NCBI GenBank assembly: GCA_013397455.1
Contig: VYZB01000293.1
Span: 738,705 to 802,704 of the forward strand
Direction of reading: 5' to 3'
DNA: 64,000 nt
From: Crotophaga sulcirostris
Lineage: Eukaryota > Chordata > Aves > Cuculiformes > Crotophagidae
Positions 1 to 13,160 of the stretch are shown in pieces. Each line of letters starts with the position of its first letter. Position 1 is the first letter of the stretch. The translations under genes and the position numbers were made by a program. Below the pieces are notes generated by a model. The model saw nothing but the letters and a program-made list of their open reading frames with translations, ran no database searches and had not been told where the DNA came from.

Positions 1-140
1 CTTAACTGTAGTATTATCCTCACTCCTTACAGTGCTGTTATTCTTTATGGTCATTAAGGACTTGATTAATTTGTCTACAGATAGATTGGCCTCTGAGATG
101 CCCAGAGCTATCCAGCATGTCTGCACAAGGCTGGGATATA

Positions 141-650
141 TCACAGTATCACAGTATTACAAGGTTGGAAGGGACCTCTGAGATCATCAAGTCCAACACT
201 AACACCAATCCATCATCTAAACTATGGCACTCAGTGTCTCATCCAGTCTTCCCTTAAACACCTCCAGGGTTGGTGACTCCACCACCTCCCTGGGCTGTGC
301 ATTCCAATGGCCAATCACCCTTTCAGTGAAGAACTTCTTCCTAACATCGAGTCTGAACTTTCCCTGACGAAGTTTAAGTCCATGTCCTCTAGTTCTGTCA
401 CTGGTCACCTGTGAGAAGAGACCAACCCCTGCTTGACTACAACCTCCTTTTAGGTAGTTGTAGAGAGCAATAAGGTCTCCCCTGAGCCTCCTCTTCTCCA
501 GACTAAACAGCCCCAGCTCCCTCAGTCGCTCCTCATAGGGCTTGTGCTCCAGCCCCTTCACCATCTTTGTTGCTCTCCTCTGGACACCCTCCAGTACCCT
601 GACATCTTTCCCAAACTGAGGGGCCCTGAACTGTACACAGTAAATGATAC
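141..650 (-). mobile_element. CR1 LINE, 3' portion with ORF2 C-terminus
   Basis: The plus strand starts with TCACAGTATCACAGTATTAC and GGTTGGAAGGGACCT, the reverse complement of an avian CR1 3' end, so the element lies on the minus strand. An open frame at 217-564 (minus) reads through the CR1 ORF2 C-terminal region, with segments such as [20 protein letters not shown] and [13 protein letters not shown] [12 protein letters not shown]. Similarity fades near 650, so the copy is 5'-truncated, as usual for CR1. The intact frame suggests it is relatively young. It has no function as a gene. Confidence 0.93.
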
Positions 651-1354
651 AACTGGCAGGACATCTGCATCTTCCTTGTCAGCAGAAGATCAGCTGGGAT
701 ACCCAAAGATATCCTCAAGTGGCACTGAACGCTGGCAGTTGTGTGGGTAGCTGAATTGAGTCCTCCCTCTGTAGACTCTAATGGCAGCTTAAACACCTAG
801 ATCATATACAACCAGGTAAATTTTAGGCTATAATGCTCAGCCAGGTATAAATCAAATCTCCAAGCCTTTGCAGTCATGTCAATTCACTATATGTTGGCAA
901 AAGAGCCAGAGGAATAAAAATTAGCTGGACTTGCTTGAAAGATTTAGCCCTAAATGCTTTCTTGTCTCACTTTTCACAGTAGAAAGGTATGTAAGAACAT
1001 AATTTTTTTTCTGTCTGATCAATTTGTACAAATAGTCTTCTGATAAAAGTAACAATTACTTCTTGACAGATTTAATAATGCCTGCTGATGCACAAGTTAA
1101 ATGTCATTTGAAAATTTACAGAAATATACAGCTAACATTCATATTTTACCAATTCTATCCAGTCTATTAAATACTTCAAACCACAACAAATGACTCTGGT
1201 AATACGTCCATTATTTCAGAGAACAAATTCTAGACATGAAATTAATCTTTCCAAAATGTAATAGAGCAGATTTTGTTGCTGAAATGCTTCATTCTTTGCA
1301 GTATTTATTTATTCTCTAGTAATGCGTACCATCGCATTGAATATAATCTAATCT

Positions 1355-1416
1355 GCTGTAAAATTAATGTCTTACTTTAGTCTTTCTTTCTGGCTGTAAA
1401 ACTAATGTCTTACTTT
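1355..1416. repeat. Local duplication, two units of about 24 bp, period 38
   Basis: GCTGTAAAATTAATGTCTTA at 1355 recurs at 1393 as GCTGTAAAACTAATGTCTTA, each followed by CTTT. The bases between the units are rich in CTTT. This looks like a small replication-slippage duplication; no function is suggested. Confidence 0.8.
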
Positions 1417-2074
1417 CTTCTGTTGGCAAGGGTTTCTTCACTGTTTCTTGAGAACACCTTCAACCCTTGAATGTTCTGATCAAAGGAGCAACCTGGAGAT
1501 GGTGTAGGCTTCCTTAAAGGAGGACCACATACCTTGTTCACCTAAAAGAAAAAAAAGAAGTCACAAAAATGGAAAGAACACATGTAAACAAAAATTATTG
1601 TGTAACTCTCAGTTCAGTTTAAGTCCATTTTAATAAGAAAGAAAGTTCTATGAACATCAAGCTAAGAAAAGTAACATTAATTATCGTACTTCTCAAAAAT
1701 ATATCCATAATGAATGCAGTAAACATATAATTAGTCATTTTGTAGTAGAAAAAAACTAAGCAAAGTCACTCCTTTTGAAGGAATACCAGGTGTATAAGCA
1801 ATTCACCATATGTATTTTATTGGTCATGTCTTTTTTCTCTCTGTAAGGCAAGTGCATTGTTATGCAGACAGCAACAGTAACCTCGGAGAACATGATGTGT
1901 TGTGAACAGTGGCATATTTCCTTTTTTTCTATATTATACCCCAATCACATTTTTAATATGCATTGAACTTTGTGATTTCTTTCAGGGTTGATGAATTATT
2001 ATGACATGTTCAGCACAGTTACCCAGAGCATACAGTGAGCAGTTAGCACGGTGGAAACTTGCATTACAACTTTA

Positions 2075-2116
2075 CAAGATGTAAATTTAATAATCCAAGA
2101 TGTAAGTTTAATGATT
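2075..2116. repeat. 21-bp tandem duplication
   Basis: CAAGATGTAAATTTAATAAT at 2075 is followed directly by CAAGATGTAAGTTTAATGAT at 2096. The two 21-bp units differ at two positions. Confidence 0.85.
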
Positions 2117-4253
2117 CAGACCATAGATGTGGAAAATATCAAGGGATTTTATATGTCTGGCTTTCTGATCTCGATGTCAATAGATACAAATTTACGTTAA
2201 CTCCTATTTTCTTCTTTGAAAATTTGATACTGAGGATTTTGTTCAATAGACGATACCAATTCATGTTCATAGCTCATTATTCTTCCTAGTCACTGAATAA
2301 AAATAATTAAAGCCATACATATTTATTAAATAAAAGATAGTTCTTGCTGGGGATCACATCAGGCATGATATTAAGCAGACTGAACAGCACATATCTTGTG
2401 TAAGCTAGCTCGCACACAACAATGAAAAACTAATTATGTGATTAATGAAAACTTGGTTTCAATAGGTAGTCAACTTTTTTAAAAGAAAAAGGGAGAGGAG
2501 ATTGTTGTTGGCTCTAAGACAGAAATTTTGAAGTAGAAACATATTCAAAAAGCTATCATGAAAAAGGCAAAAGGTTGTGTATGTTATACAGCAAGGATTA
2601 TTGTTTCCTGTTGCATTTTATATGCCCAAATATTAAGAACAGAGAAAGCAAATAAATCTCATGTTTCAAGTTATCAACATATACCTTAAAAAGTGCAAGT
2701 CTTACAGACCACCTTTCCAAATAAGAACTGCTGTAGAGTTAGTTAAGAAATACATTTAAAAATTAAAATAAAATGAACATATCTAATTTTGATGAGTTTG
2801 TTGTTATGCATGATGTAATTGGTGATAATGAGTCATTGAATGTGCTTGCTTAGGCCAGTCTAAAGAAGAAGGAATCAGTATTATTAATACACATAAAAAA
2901 GTGTTCACCTTATAATTGAAAGTGAGGGTAAATTTGAACGTGAATAGACCTTTTTGGCTGCAATTCACCATTTAGGCATCCAAGTTACAGTTTGAATCCC
3001 CTTCAAATAAGATAATTTACCTCCAAGATAATTGTCCCAGGGCATATGGCGAACGTCCTTTAAAGGACTCAATGGGATACACTTTAAACATCACTAGAAG
3101 TATTCACCTCACCATTTCTTATCAGAGGTAGTGTCATCTTGGACAGCATATTATTACATCTCTTCTTGTCCTCAAATTCAGTTTCAAATCTCCCTCACAC
3201 TTTTTCCACTATTTCCCCCATTAGCTCTTCTTCAGTGCACATTCTCCCATGCTCTTCACCAGCTTAACTAGACCCCTACTATCCCCCTGTAAGTCTCTAC
3301 ACACTTCCTAGATTCACCCATCCTTGTGTGAGCCTGCCCTTTCAATGCAGCATTCCGACAGTCTCTGCAGCAGTCTATCCCATCAGACACTCTACACCAA
3401 TATAATGCAGATCTACCAGAGACAAAAAAAATGCTTTTGTCCTTCTACTTGTCTCACTTTGCTCGTATTCTCTTATGCTCACTGATGTGACATGGGTAGT
3501 GTTATCCATAAGCTTTTATGACAAAGAAATAGATGTTTTGTGCTGTCTCAGTGCCAGCTTGTCATACACTCTTCAGCTCTTTGTCTTATCAAGAATAAAA
3601 ATAAGAACTTAAAAGACAAAGACAGATCGAGATGTTTGGGAAGGAGGCTCTGACAGGTATGGGTTAGGTGTGTAGGCTGTTTAAGTCTTAGATGCCTTGT
3701 ATATCTGAAAGACATACCTTACCTGTCCAGCCACTCTCAGAGATTGACTGCAGGGTGGGAGACTGTGAGGGGAGGAGAAACATGGTGGTGATGATTCACT
3801 GGCTAATACAGACCCTAAGCAGATGAGTAACAGTCCCTTGGGTCTGGGGAAAAATAGAAATTAAAAAAAAATAAAATAAATTGGCTCCAGTTATAGTAAG
3901 CTGAAAAAAACATAGGCATTCACCTTCACTAGGATGTCAGGAGAATCCACAGCCATCTATATTTCTTGAATTTACAACAAAATCTCGTTATATTCTACTT
4001 TGACTAAAATGAACAAATGAAGAAAATTAATAATTTTTACAGCCATAGTGGCTTGGCATATTTCTTTTCTATATATTACACAGTTGCTTCAAAATACTGT
4101 CCAATGACCTTTCTTTCTGTTTTTTCTCTTTGAGTGAATGTCTCAAGAAATCTATTGTGCAATACAGGGGAATTTGCATTCACCAATACGCTTAAAATAA
4201 ACCTTAGTTTCAAATATGAAATATTTCTTAAAAAAATAATCCTGGGTAAGCTT

Positions 4254-4290
4254 TATATATATATATATGTATATGTATGTATATATATAA
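4254..4290. repeat. TA/TG microsatellite
   Basis: An alternating TATATA tract with interspersed TATGTATGTA. It is a simple sequence repeat, probably length-variable. Confidence 0.85.
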
Positions 4291-7200
4291 ATACCATAAA
4301 AAATCCAGTCATTATCTGAAATCCAAAAGGCATTTTTTGAAAATTCTGAAAAACAGCATTAGGTAAATCGTAAAAAACGTTTGTACAGCACCCCATACAC
4401 CTCTGCTGTTCCCACATAGAAGCGCATGACAGCAGTCACACTGCTGAGAACTCTGTTCTGTTAATGGCAGCATCAGCTCTCATAGCTGAAAGTTAGCTCA
4501 CCAGTCTTTAGCAAAGTCATACACTTCTTTGTACACAGTTTCTGCAGGATGAGCTACTTCAGCACATACAATGACAATACCATCATCTTTGTCATTATTC
4601 TCAGATTTCTGATATCCAAATCCCGGGGACCACTGACTGCCTGACTGGTTGGCTTTGTGTGCTGTCGGTTCTTTTTTTTTTATTTGCTACATTCCATTTG
4701 TATCACTCACCCAGCTGAACCCAATCTACTTTTTTTTAACTGCTTACCCGTAGCTGTCACTTTTACATCATGTTTAAATCATTATCTGTATATGTATGCC
4801 AAATGTACTTTTGCCTCCCTCATTGACCCAGCCTTCACTGTCACCCAGTTTCTTCAGTAAACTTGTGCACATGAAAAGGTCATATACTTTTATCTGGCCT
4901 TCAGGTGCCTGTTCTGTCTGTGAGCCAAATGATTTAGAACTAAAATGTCAGGATCTCATTTCCCAGTAGACGGATGATAGTCTAAAAAAAGATAAACATA
5001 TTTTCCATGATAATGTCTGCTTTTTTGAGGCATTCTTTAGGTCTCCACGAATGAGTACACAGTACAAGTGTAATGTCATTTAGTTGTATTTTCTTGTTTC
5101 CTGAAGGACTACAACTATATCCATTAGCCTCATTGTTTCTTTATTTCTAATCCTTGGGCTGTAAAAGTAACCTTCCAAGTAAAAATCTGTTCAGTGCCAT
5201 TATTGCCACTCTTGAGAGACACAGACTGTAATCATCACTTTGAGAGAAGAATGCTGCCACTATGCTAATGACCTAACAAAAGTTCATTTTGCAGCAATAT
5301 CTGATCAGAATGTTTTTTACTGTCTTCCAATCTCACTGAAAGGATATTTCCACTGCATGTTCCATGAACTGAGCATTTTTATTGGCTTCAAACACAGAAT
5401 CCTAAAAGAGTGTATAAAATAATTCTCCAGGGGAATCAAAATCACCCTGAGAAAAGTGAGACTGAAAAATCACCAAAAAAATATTACTCAGGAGAGAATT
5501 ACACGTTTCACTGAATTTCTGGAAGAATTAAAGACTGCAATAACATTTTAAAAAACAGAAGCCTCAGCAACTTATTAGAGGGGTTTGGGGAGGCTGAGGC
5601 AGGGATATGTGTTGTGGGTTTTTTTTCCTTCTGGTAAAATTTTCCTAAATACTGCAAAATACTTTAAGAGCATAAAAAGGAAACCTCAGAAAATGATAAA
5701 ATTCCCGATTTTCACAGTTTGGACAAACCTACTGTCATTATGCTCAGCACGCTGTTATTATGCACAATTTGTATGACACAGTATGATGACTGGGTTAATT
5801 AAAAGCTCTTGTAATAACCATGCAGTTAAATTGCAATTATTGCCATGCATGAACTTTATGGCAGTATGATTTTGCTTGGTGCAATTCTGTAAAATGCCTA
5901 CGTATGAGTACTTACAGTTTGCAAAATTGGAGCATCATAAACATTTACATTTACAGGACTGGACAATGATGTAAGCATAATATCAATAATGGTGGGATAC
6001 TGTCCTCTAAGTTCACATGTTCAACAGGAGAAACCAGTCACATTCTTTGTTTGGGGGGTTTCTTCCCTCTATGGAAATGATTCTTTCTGACCTCAGCATT
6101 TCTACTGAAATTATTTTACACCAAATGACTGAAGCAAACTGAATGCACAGTCTTGTGGTGAACTTTGAAGTAGATATGCCAAGTCCCAGTGACTAGCCAT
6201 GCTATCATCTTTAAATGCTGCTGCTGCACTAGAAATATGTCTGAGGAGTCCTGAGACTCTCTGCTTCACTTTGGGTCATAGGCTTTTGTGAAATACACTG
6301 AAAAGATGAGCATCTTCTAGTCTGGCAGTGTGTCTCTAGTTTCCTAGTTCTTACTGCTGTGCGTAGACTAAAAGGGAAGAAAACACTTCTCTGGATACAA
6401 AACCTCTTAGGCTTAAGACTCAACTCTACCTGGAAACCATGGCCAGGAGTCTGAAAATTGCCCTTTCTTTTATGTTTAACTATTTCATGCTTGTTTTGGT
6501 GAGTTTAGCAAACACAATAAGTTTTTTGGCACATATATATTCAGGATTTCCCGTAAATGGAGTATGTGTCAAGTATTCACTAGATTCACACAGTCTCTCA
6601 GATCTGTAAGCCATCAGTGTGGCCGTAGCCCATGAAGGCATTTAAAACTGCTTTTATTTAATGAATGTTTCATTTAGTGACTAGTCTGGTGGCTTTCAGT
6701 TCCAGCTACCAGATCACAAATTTGCCACCATTCTGTACAGTTAAATCCCCTCAAACATTCATGAGGCAATGGACAGCTGAAGTCTACTAACTGTAAAACC
6801 AAAGTTAGAATGAGATGGCAGGGACAGACTAGTTGAAAATACATTTCTCACAAAAATAAAAAAAAATGCAGTTAAGTTGATTTTATTTTCTAGAAACAAA
6901 CAATTGAGCACTTTCTTCAAGAAACAGATTCTTGATGAGTCATGATCATTTCCAACAACATATTATTCATCAAACCACTCAAAATTTTCATCCAGAAAAA
7001 CAATGCATTAAATGTTTATGAAAATTCCTTGATTCAGATTTAATCCTTGCAAGTGGATGTGTAATACTTTCAGGTAGATGGTTGTGTGTCTAACAGAGGA
7101 GGAAAAGAAAACCAATACAGCATACTCTCTTTTTTTTTTTTTTTCCTGCACCTCATTCTGCCATCCAGCTTCTGCAGCGCAGGTGAGGATAGCTTCTCTG

Positions 7201-7384
7201 TCACCAGCCACCACAGGGGTTTGGCACTTTCTGATCATCTAAGCAGGTGAAAATGAAGATTTCTCAGAGTAAGATTAGCTTCTCCTTTTAACTTGTAATA
7301 ATCTCCAACTGAGCTCCTGCTGCCGAAGCCAATATATACACACACTTGGCGCTAGTTTCATGGGTTTGTCTTCTTCTAGTTAAA

Positions 7385-7401
7385 CCACAAGAGGGAGCAC
7401 C
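7385..7401 (+). promoter_or_regulatory. Candidate CTCF-like site
   Basis: CCACAAGAGGGAGCACC matches the CTCF core pattern CCASYAGRKGGCRS except at two positions. This is a motif match by eye only; many such matches occur by chance. Confidence 0.25.
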
Positions 7402-9241
7402 AGTATTTCAGTATTTCCAAGCACTTATCGTTTGCTGCTTATAACGGTTTCCTATTTAATACCAAACTTCTGTGGCAAAGAAAAAAATATTTTGATATAT
7501 TAGAGCGTGCACATGTTTGTGGAAGATTAAAGTATTCCCTACTGAGACAAAATTCAAGTTCTCGAAAACAAGGAGAGTAAGCATTTGGTATAACAGGCCA
7601 TTTTTCCTTCAGAACAGGAAAATTATATTAATGAGATTGTCTTAGGGAAGAGCAGTGGTGTACCACCAGTGTTTAAAACACAGCAAAATCATGCAGAAAT
7701 TGCATATTTCCTATGCTTTCTTTATAAATTTTGTCTTTTTTATCTGCAACTAGTTGCTTCTCATTCTCCACTGTAGCCTCAGGACTCTGGGCAATACATC
7801 TTTGGCATCCAGAACTATTTAAGCAAGTTCTGGAGTTACAACAGAAACTTAGAACTTTATAAGTTTCATGCATAGGTTTGATCATTTTACAAGAACAAGA
7901 GAAGTCTAAGACAAGCTGAAAGGGGCAAACATTGTGAACAACAGCCTAGAGAACTACAGAGTAAAGCTGATACTTAGTATAATACTTCCACAAATTATTA
8001 AACACTCTATTTATAAACACTTGCAAGACAAATCTGAAATGGACTTACCAAATAATGATCATTTCAAATCAATTTTATACAGAATTGTAATTAAAAGCTC
8101 AGGTGATACATGATAAAGTGTATTTATAATTTTTCAAGTGAGATAGACTTGGAAGTGGTTTTAAGATCGAGAAATACTCAAATTCAAAGCAACTTTGTTA
8201 AATGCAGTAGTTTGCCCCACATCCAACCATATGGTATTGACCAAAGGTAAACGAAAACTGCAGGTATACAAAATGCAGACCCCCCAGCAAGGCAGTGGTA
8301 GCACCATCAGAAAAAAAGAGGACTACATGTTCCAAAAAATGAAAATAATTTGCTATGATATCTAACCAAAATTACAACTTGGAGATACCAAACTAATTAT
8401 TCCACCATGAGTGGAATACTGCATGAGTGCAGTATCAGTGCCACTGCTGTACACCTTTTTGGGGAAATCTACAGTCACGATGGAGGACTGAGGAAGAGAC
8501 AAAAATGTTAAGAGGTGGCAAACTATTTTTTTTATAAATTAGGGATTTATTTTTTTTTACACAATTTTGCAAAAGACTACTGTCCAAGCTGTTGGTTTCT
8601 GGGAATCACAGCCCACAAAGTTCAGGTGACTGAGACTTATATCTTCCTACCACTCCATCTACCAAAACCAGTGCTTCAGGCCAAGTTCTTGAGATTGTAC
8701 TCGTATCTTGTCAGTTTTCAATTATCTCTGATTTTCTTCATAATTTTGAATGTTCTGATTGTAAAATAAAATCTAATAGCCCATTAAATATGAGTTACTC
8801 AATATACTTTTAATTTCTATCTTCTGCTCTTTAATTACTAAAACCTTAAATGGTTTTAATTCTGCTGCTCTTTTCATGAAGGACTAACACTCAGCAAGTC
8901 CAGCAGTAAAAATAGTTTCTCCTTCTGAATGGGGGTGGGAGGGAAGGAAATGATTTTTTTTTTAATGGCTTAATGTCAGGGGAAATCCTAATGTTCTCAG
9001 CCAAGTTACCCTGCAGCCAGAACACAGCACTGCCAGTTCAAACTCTTCAAAGGCAGTTCAACAAAACTACTTCTTGTGAGAGGCTGCCAGCTCTCCCCAT
9101 CCAAGTCTGCTTCAGTGGATGCCAAGGTGTTTCATTTATGTTCAGTGAAAACACTCTGTGGTTCTCCTCTGAAAAGCAATTATATAAAACCGGCAGTAGC
9201 CCTTTCCAAAGATCAGCTGCCTATGTGTAGACTGATTTATC

Positions 9242-9257
9242 TGTGCTCTCTAGTGGT
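9242..9257 (-). promoter_or_regulatory. Candidate CTCF-like site
   Basis: The minus strand reads AACCACTAGAGAGCACAG. It matches the CTCF core pattern except for one A at a normally G position. It faces the plus-strand candidate at 7385. Weak evidence, motif only. Confidence 0.22.
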
Positions 9258-10872
9258 TAAAATATATTTTATTGCTCCTTACTTCTGTGTGCCCTGCAAG
9301 TAGAGCTCTGACGTAGAGGGCTAACATTATGCTTTCTTGTCTGATACAGGCAGAATTGTTCATTAAATCTAAATATAAGTCTACCTAGGGTCACTTCTGT
9401 AAACCAAAAGAAATTTAATAGGAATGTGACTGTCAATGAAAGTAGAAATGGGGCTCTATAGCCTTTATCAGGCATGTTACTCACTTAAAAGAAAAAACAT
9501 ATTATAACTAACAATACGTAAAGAATTGGTAGAAGAAAAAAAAATGGTTGTGTCAGCATATCTGCACAATGTGTTTACACTTCATGGCAGGCTGCAATTT
9601 AAGTTCCAAAATTGTGAAAAGGAGAGCAGTTTTGTAAGGAAGATCTACAACAAAAGTATTCAAGGCAATAAAATAATGCACACTTAGAGTAAAAGTCATA
9701 ATGCATTATTTCATTTATCATGACACTGTCAACAACACTTTAGATAACTGGAGTATCACCTTTTCATGAAAAAAAAGAATCAAAAAACGTCTGAAAAAAA
9801 AAATAAGGGAAAACTCCACTATCTAGTTAGCATTTCAGAGAACCAGGGTGTTTCTCTCCTGTCCCAAACTACATCTCATGAGACTGGTGATTTTTGCTTC
9901 CTGGATCTGTACATTAAGTGTTTCAGTGTCTCCTCAGCTTATATGAACCTGGATAAACCAGTTTTATTTGGAGGTCTTTCACGATCTACAAGACAGCCTC
10001 TTATTCATACATGTTCACATCATTTCAGGGACCAAAACAATCTTAAAAACTAATTTGCTTTAGAATCTCTAGATTTGCCCTCACAAAGTTTTCTCCTCCA
10101 GTACAAAGGGTTGGTGGTGATTTAAGGGCCAACAGAGACAGAAGAAGTCTGCACAGCTCAGTAGCTCTCTTTGTGAATAGTAATACTGTTTCACAATGAA
10201 AATGGAAAAGCAGAGAAAAAAGAAAACACATATACAGCCTACAGAAAGGATTCTCAGTTGAATTCTTCCTTTACACTTGTTTGTGCCTCTTACTTGGCTT
10301 TGGGGAAGGAGTGAAAAGTCTCCTTTCTTCTCTTTCTGCAAATACGAAGAACCAGAATGCAGCACTTTCTGCATATTGCAGCTTGTTCCCTATCTTCAGT
10401 TCAGCTCCCCAGTGGACACGTTCAGACAAGCCTGCCATGGTGCCAAAGTAGAGTTACACATCTAGCATGTCACCTAAAACCAGAACATGATGGCAATCCA
10501 AACTGCTGTCCACATTTGTCAGACTTCTGAGTGTCTATATAGTCAATGGAAAGAGAAAGGACATTTTGCATCTGTGCATTTTGCCCAAATTTTCACTAAC
10601 CTCTGCTAAAAAAGAAAAAAAGGGAGGTATATTTAAGATCCTATGTTTTCCTGACAAAACAGATCTCAGTCTTAAGAAAGAAGTGCAGCAAAGTGAAAGA
10701 TGTAACAAAAAAATTGAAATTATTTCAAATTGTGAAGTGGATTTGCCCGAAACACATTAAATAGGAATGCATAATGCATGCCGTGATATGTTCCCACATT
10801 ATTTACTTGGCAGTCTATATTCAACTTACCTTATGCAAACCTGCACTACTCAGTATTGCTTGCCAAAGCCAC

Positions 10873-10887
10873 GTGTGTGTGTGTGTT
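10873..10887. repeat. Short GT microsatellite
   Basis: A run of seven GT units within intron sequence. Confidence 0.8.
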
Positions 10888-11164
10888 GAAAAGCACAGTG
10901 AGTTGACCTTGGCTGGTTGCCAGACCCCTACCCAGCCACTTTCTCACTCCCCCTCCTCAACAGGACAGGATGGGAAAATAAGATGTTAAAGCTCATAGGT
11001 TGAGGTAAAGACAGGGAGATCACTCACAAATTACCGTCATGGTAAAACAGCCTTAACTTGGGGAAGATGAATGTAATTCATTGTCAATTAAAAATACAGT
11101 AGGATGGTGAGAAACAAAGCTAAAACTGAAACAACCTTCCCTCTAGACTCTTCCCCCTTCAACC

Positions 11165-11695
11165 TAGGCTCAATTTCACTTCTTCATTCCTGACTCCTCT
11201 GCCTCCCCCAGGTCACCCAGGTGCTGCAGTAGGACAGGGAATGCAGGCTGTGGTCAGGCGGTAACGCTTCAACTCTGCCGCTCCTTCCTCTTCACATTTT
11301 TCCCCTGCTCCAGCATGGGATTCTCCACAAGCTGCAGTGTTGTAGATATCTGCTCCACCATGGTCTACTGCATGGGAAGCAGGGACAATATCTGTCCCGA
11401 TACCTGGAGCACCTCCTGTTCCTCCTTCCCTGGCCTTGGTATCTTGAGGCCTGTTTCATTTTTTTCCTCACTTCTCACTGCCATGGATCATTTTTGAGCT
11501 TTTTAAAATACATTTTGCCTGAGGTGCCACCATCGTGGCTGAGGGACTCAGCTGTACCCTGTGATGGGTCCACTGAAGCCACCTGATACCGACTGTGTCT
11601 GGCATGGGGCAGCCCTGGCCTGTCCTTAGAGGCCACCCCTGCAGCTCTCCACTGCCAACACCTGGGCACCTGAACTCTGTACAAAAAACAACTCC
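11165..11695. mobile_element. Degraded GC-rich avian interspersed repeat, probably ERV/LTR-derived
   Basis: The segment has much higher GC than its surroundings. It contains the chain of motifs CTCTGCCGCTCCTTCCTCTT, CCCCTGCTCCAGCATGGGAT, ATATCTGCTCCACCATGG, CTGGAGCACCTCCT, GAGGTGCCACCATCGTGGCT and GGCCACCCCTGCAG. I recognise this chain as a recurrent sequence of bird genomes. The copy is shortened in its internal CACGGG-like repeated part and has many substitutions, so it is old. Open frames here (11315, 11468, 11475, 11595) are fortuitous. Assignment to an endogenous-retrovirus LTR class is from memory and uncertain; that it is an interspersed avian repeat is more secure. Confidence 0.6.
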
Positions 11696-12649
11696 ACTGC
11701 AGGCATTGCAAGGGATGAACTTGGGCAATTTGGCAAATGAATGGAACAAACGCTTTTCAGAAGAGCCTAAGACTTGAACTTGTCACTGAATTTGAACCTT
11801 TTATCACCAAGGGTGAGAAATACGTCCTCTCTCATTTCCATAAAGGAAAACTGTCTGAAATAAGAGGAATTGGAAATTATGCATCTTGAAACAGGTATCA
11901 AAAGCTGTGCCACCATATACTCACAGGCTGAGAAGCTGAGGAATGTAGAAATAGGCTTTATTTAGACAGATGTGATTTCATGGCTTCATATTCTGCTATT
12001 ATATTTAAGAAGTTCTTGACTGAAACTAGTGTTTCCAGTGTTTGCCACACATCTGCCAGTGCATCACTAATCTTAAAATAAAGGCACCATCAGAATATTA
12101 GCAAATGTGTGTCCAGCAATGTGTATCAATTTTATTTTTTCTTTCCAATTTGCACTTGAGGAGTAATGCCCTGCAAATGAAGGGAGCAGATCATAAAGCA
12201 ACACACATTTTTCCAAAATCTATGCATAATTATGGATGTTTTATTGCCTCTGTTAATATTCTATGTGGGATTTGAAGCCCTTTTCTACATTTTAAAAGCA
12301 AGTAGACCAATTGCACTGGAAAATGACACCAATTCCAAGCAGAATTCTGCAGCACAGAGCTTGCAAAAGGGATTCCAACATATATTTGATGATCCAGAAT
12401 CTGTTTACCACTCTTGTTACATTATAATAAATTTTGTAGCAGAGATTTTGTTGTTATTTGGAAAACACTGATTTTACTTTCAAAATCTGTAAAACCACAT
12501 GGGCATTTGTAGCAGTATACAGTGTGGTATAGAGGACAAGATTACAGAAGTAAGTGTGATACTTCAGACCTCATTAAGTGCAAGCTACTGAAATACATTG
12601 CAAGGATGGCTCAAACCAGAGCCTTCCAGCTCTTAAGCACTTGTGTTTT
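11696..12649. other. Intron stretch without genes
   Basis: Ordinary AT-rich intron. The open frame at 12232-12471 (plus, 79 aa) has no recognisable domain and no splice context. I see nothing else in it. Confidence 0.55.
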
Positions 12650-13160
12650 TCATGAGTTCAGGCAAGAGCTCTTTGGTTATACCATGCAGGACCCCTGCTG
12701 CCTTTGCTTGATTCCCTACTTGTCAGGACTGAGCTTTCTTAAGCTTGGAGGAGGTGATCCTTAAATATCAACCAGCTCTTCTGAATCCCCCTACTATCCA
12801 CGGCGACACTGCATGGGATTCTTCCAAGCAGATCTCTGAAGAGGTTGAAATTCGGTGCCCTGAAATCCAGGGTTGGGGTGCTCCCTTTTGCACTGGTTTC
12901 TCCTCTTAGGATATTGAACTCTTATCATCTCAAGGATGCTCCTGACTTTCACATCCTCAACACGTTCTTCTGTGTTTGTAAGCATGAAGTCCAGCAGAGC
13001 ATCCTTCCTTGTTAGGTCCTCAATCACCTATGCCAGGAAGTTGTTGCCAATGTACTCCAAAAACCTCGTAGATTGCTTGTTCATTGCTGTGTTGTCCTTG
13101 CAGCAGATACCAAAGCGGTTGTAATTCCCCTATGATGTGTGTCCCTTCCAAATCAACATC
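12650..13160 (-). mobile_element. CR1 LINE, internal ORF2 fragment (endonuclease end to linker)
   Basis: On the minus strand the sequence follows the CR1 ORF2 region after the endonuclease: a GELQ stretch at the usual GDFNH position, KDNTA-like spacing, FLEYIGNNFLA, VIEDLTRKDALLDFMLTN, then LFRDLLGRIP and SWLIFKDHL in shifting frames. Frameshifts and stops show that it is dead. The open frame at 12794-13027 (minus) covers only part of it. Unlike most CR1 copies it lacks the 3' end, so it is either an internal remnant of a larger insertion or was separated from its 3' end by a rearrangement. Confidence 0.8.

Larger units (their letters stand above)
651..11164. other. Intron stretch without genes
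   Basis: This AT-rich sequence has no recognisable coding exon or RNA gene. It holds small tandem duplications near 1355 and 2075, a TA/TG microsatellite near 4254, a pyrimidine-rich segment around 3150-3420, T-runs (for example 7129-7144), a GT run near 10873 and two CTCF-like motifs (7385 and 9242). The many short open frames have no family features. Confidence 0.6.

Noticed and set aside
217..564. 115-aa minus-strand frame as a host gene
   Set aside because: It is the C-terminus of CR1 ORF2 within a retrotransposon copy.
8930..8948. G-rich run suggestive of a G-quadruplex
   Set aside because: Only three runs of three or more G are present with a fourth of two, so support is weak.
11468..11777. 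93-, 78- and 60-aa open frames
   Set aside because: All fall inside the GC-rich ERV-like repeat and are on both strands.
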